A DNA stretch of 6,315 nucleotides from Rhodoferax sp. (GTDB lineage: Bacteria; Pseudomonadota; Gammaproteobacteria; Burkholderiales; Burkholderiaceae_C), in the NCBI GenBank assembly GCA_016463455.1, contig JAEMRG010000119.1, forward strand, positions 1-6,315, in the 5' to 3' direction. The position numbers and the translations under genes were made by a program. Shown here piece by piece: positions 5,961 to 6,315 of the stretch. A model generated the notes under the pieces. It had not been told where the DNA came from, searched no databases, and saw nothing but the letters and a program-made list of their open reading frames with translations. The number at the start of each line of letters is the position of its first letter. Position 1 is the stretch's first letter.

Positions 5961-5980
5961 CCGCACCCGGATGGATGCGG
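5961..5980 (-). promoter_or_regulatory. GC-rich stem-loop in the bchZ-pufB leader
   Basis: The sense RNA reads CCGCATCC-ATCC-GGGTGCGG, an 8-bp stem with one G-U pair and a 4-base loop. The complementary strand would have a C-A mismatch there, so the structure favours the sense transcript. A smaller GCC-GTAA-GGC hairpin with a GNRA-type loop follows at 5954-5945. There is no T-tract after the large stem. It may stabilise the 5' end of a processed puf mRNA (inference). Confidence 0.55.
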
Positions 5981-6043
5981 AACGGACTGCCGCAGCACGA
6001 ATGCCACAGCAGTTGGACCCCCGGACGAGCCGGAGGATTGGTC

Positions 6044-6055
6044 GTTCGGACGAAC
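6044..6055. promoter_or_regulatory. Short inverted repeat between bchZ and pufB
   Basis: On the plus strand, GTTCGGACGAAC has 5-base arms around a 2-base centre, a compact dyad 15 bases beyond the bchZ stop codon. It could be a transcription-factor site for puf, but it does not match the TGT-N12-ACA pattern of PpsR/CrtJ. I saw no clear sigma70 -35/-10 pair next to it. Functional status is unknown. Confidence 0.3.
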
Positions 6056-6070
6056 ACCACAGCACCGCTT

Positions 6071-6315
6071 TCACGCGTGTGCTCCAGCATTTGCCTGACC
6101 GAACAATTCGATAAACCTTTTTGCCTCCACCTGCGAGCGGCCGGTTTCCCGTGCATCTCGCTCTGCTTGATCGCGCATTCGCTTCGCTGCTGAAATTCGA
6201 ACCAATACCGGTTGCTGCTCCAGCAAAGCTTCTAATCTGTCTTGCGCCTCAGGCTCCCAAGGCACGGTGGTATTGGGCGCAGAGCGACCCAAGGTGCCTT
6301 CGATCTTGTCCATCT
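6071..6315 (-). CDS. bchZ: Chlorophyllide a reductase subunit Z, C-terminal part
   Basis: BchZ is a subunit of the nitrogenase-like BchXYZ enzyme, which reduces ring B of chlorophyllide a in bacteriochlorophyll a synthesis. Only the last 81 codons are in the window; the gene enters from the right edge, so the Met at 6313 is internal. The segment DKIEGTLGRSAPNTTVPWEP, then LEQQPVLVRISAAKRMRDQAERDAR, contains the PVLVRISAAKR(L/M)RD block that marks the BchZ C-terminus. The catalytic and cluster-coordinating region lies outside the window. The following gene is pufB, the known bchCXYZ-puf arrangement of purple bacteria, where read-through from bch into puf contributes to puf expression. The C-terminal tail (EAKRFIELFGQANAGAHA) looks ordinary. 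Confidence 0.9.
   Translation of the reverse strand, partial: MDKIEGTLGRSAPNTTVPWEPEAQDRLEALLEQQPVLVRISAAKRMRDQAERDARETGRSQVEAKRFIELFGQANAGAHA

Noticed and set aside
5920..6156. Minus-strand open frame across the bchZ end and the pufB leader
   Set aside because: It overlaps bchZ out of frame, has no good ribosome site and resembles no family I know. It crosses the hairpins of the leader, which points to non-coding sequence.

Overview
The window is part of a photosynthesis gene cluster from an anoxygenic phototrophic proteobacterium. Every supported gene lies on the minus strand, so the cluster reads from high to low coordinates: bchZ (3' end) - pufB - a small unidentified gene - pufA - pufL - pufM - pufC - intrinsic terminator - crtA - crtD - crtC (5' end). 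A tetraheme PufC, the order puf followed by crtADC, and bchZ directly upstream match the layout known from phototrophic Burkholderiales such as Rubrivivax. The moderate G+C composition fits a Rhodoferax-like Comamonadaceae member better than high-G+C Rubrivivax. The lineage is inferred; no phylogenetic marker gene is present.

Region 6315-5924: the last part of bchZ (chlorophyllide reductase, final steps of bacteriochlorophyll a synthesis), then a 147-base gap with a strong sense-strand hairpin and a small dyad. Region 5923-5328: the LH1 antenna genes pufB and pufA, unusually separated by a 74-codon gene for a single-span membrane protein that I cannot assign. Region 5327-5201: a gap with the hairpin plus T-tract expected between antenna and reaction-centre genes. 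Region 5200-2354: pufL, pufM and pufC, the reaction-centre core and its lipid-anchored tetraheme cytochrome. All pigment, iron and heme ligands I checked are present. Region 2339-2304: a perfect 11-bp intrinsic terminator. Region 2291-1: crtA, crtD and the beginning of crtC, for methoxylated carotenoids of the spheroidene/spheroidenone type.

Together the genes supply pigment (bchZ), the core antenna (pufBA), the photochemical reaction centre with its electron donor (pufLMC), and carotenoids that are light-harvesting and protective (crtADC). Differential expression probably comes from RNA processing at the pufA-pufL hairpin and termination after pufC. The most notable features are the unknown gene inside the antenna pair, an LH1 alpha chain lacking Trp at the usual position after its ligand histidine, and a crtD/crtC overlap in which crtC has no visible canonical start codon. 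No stretch over 300 bases lacks a gene.
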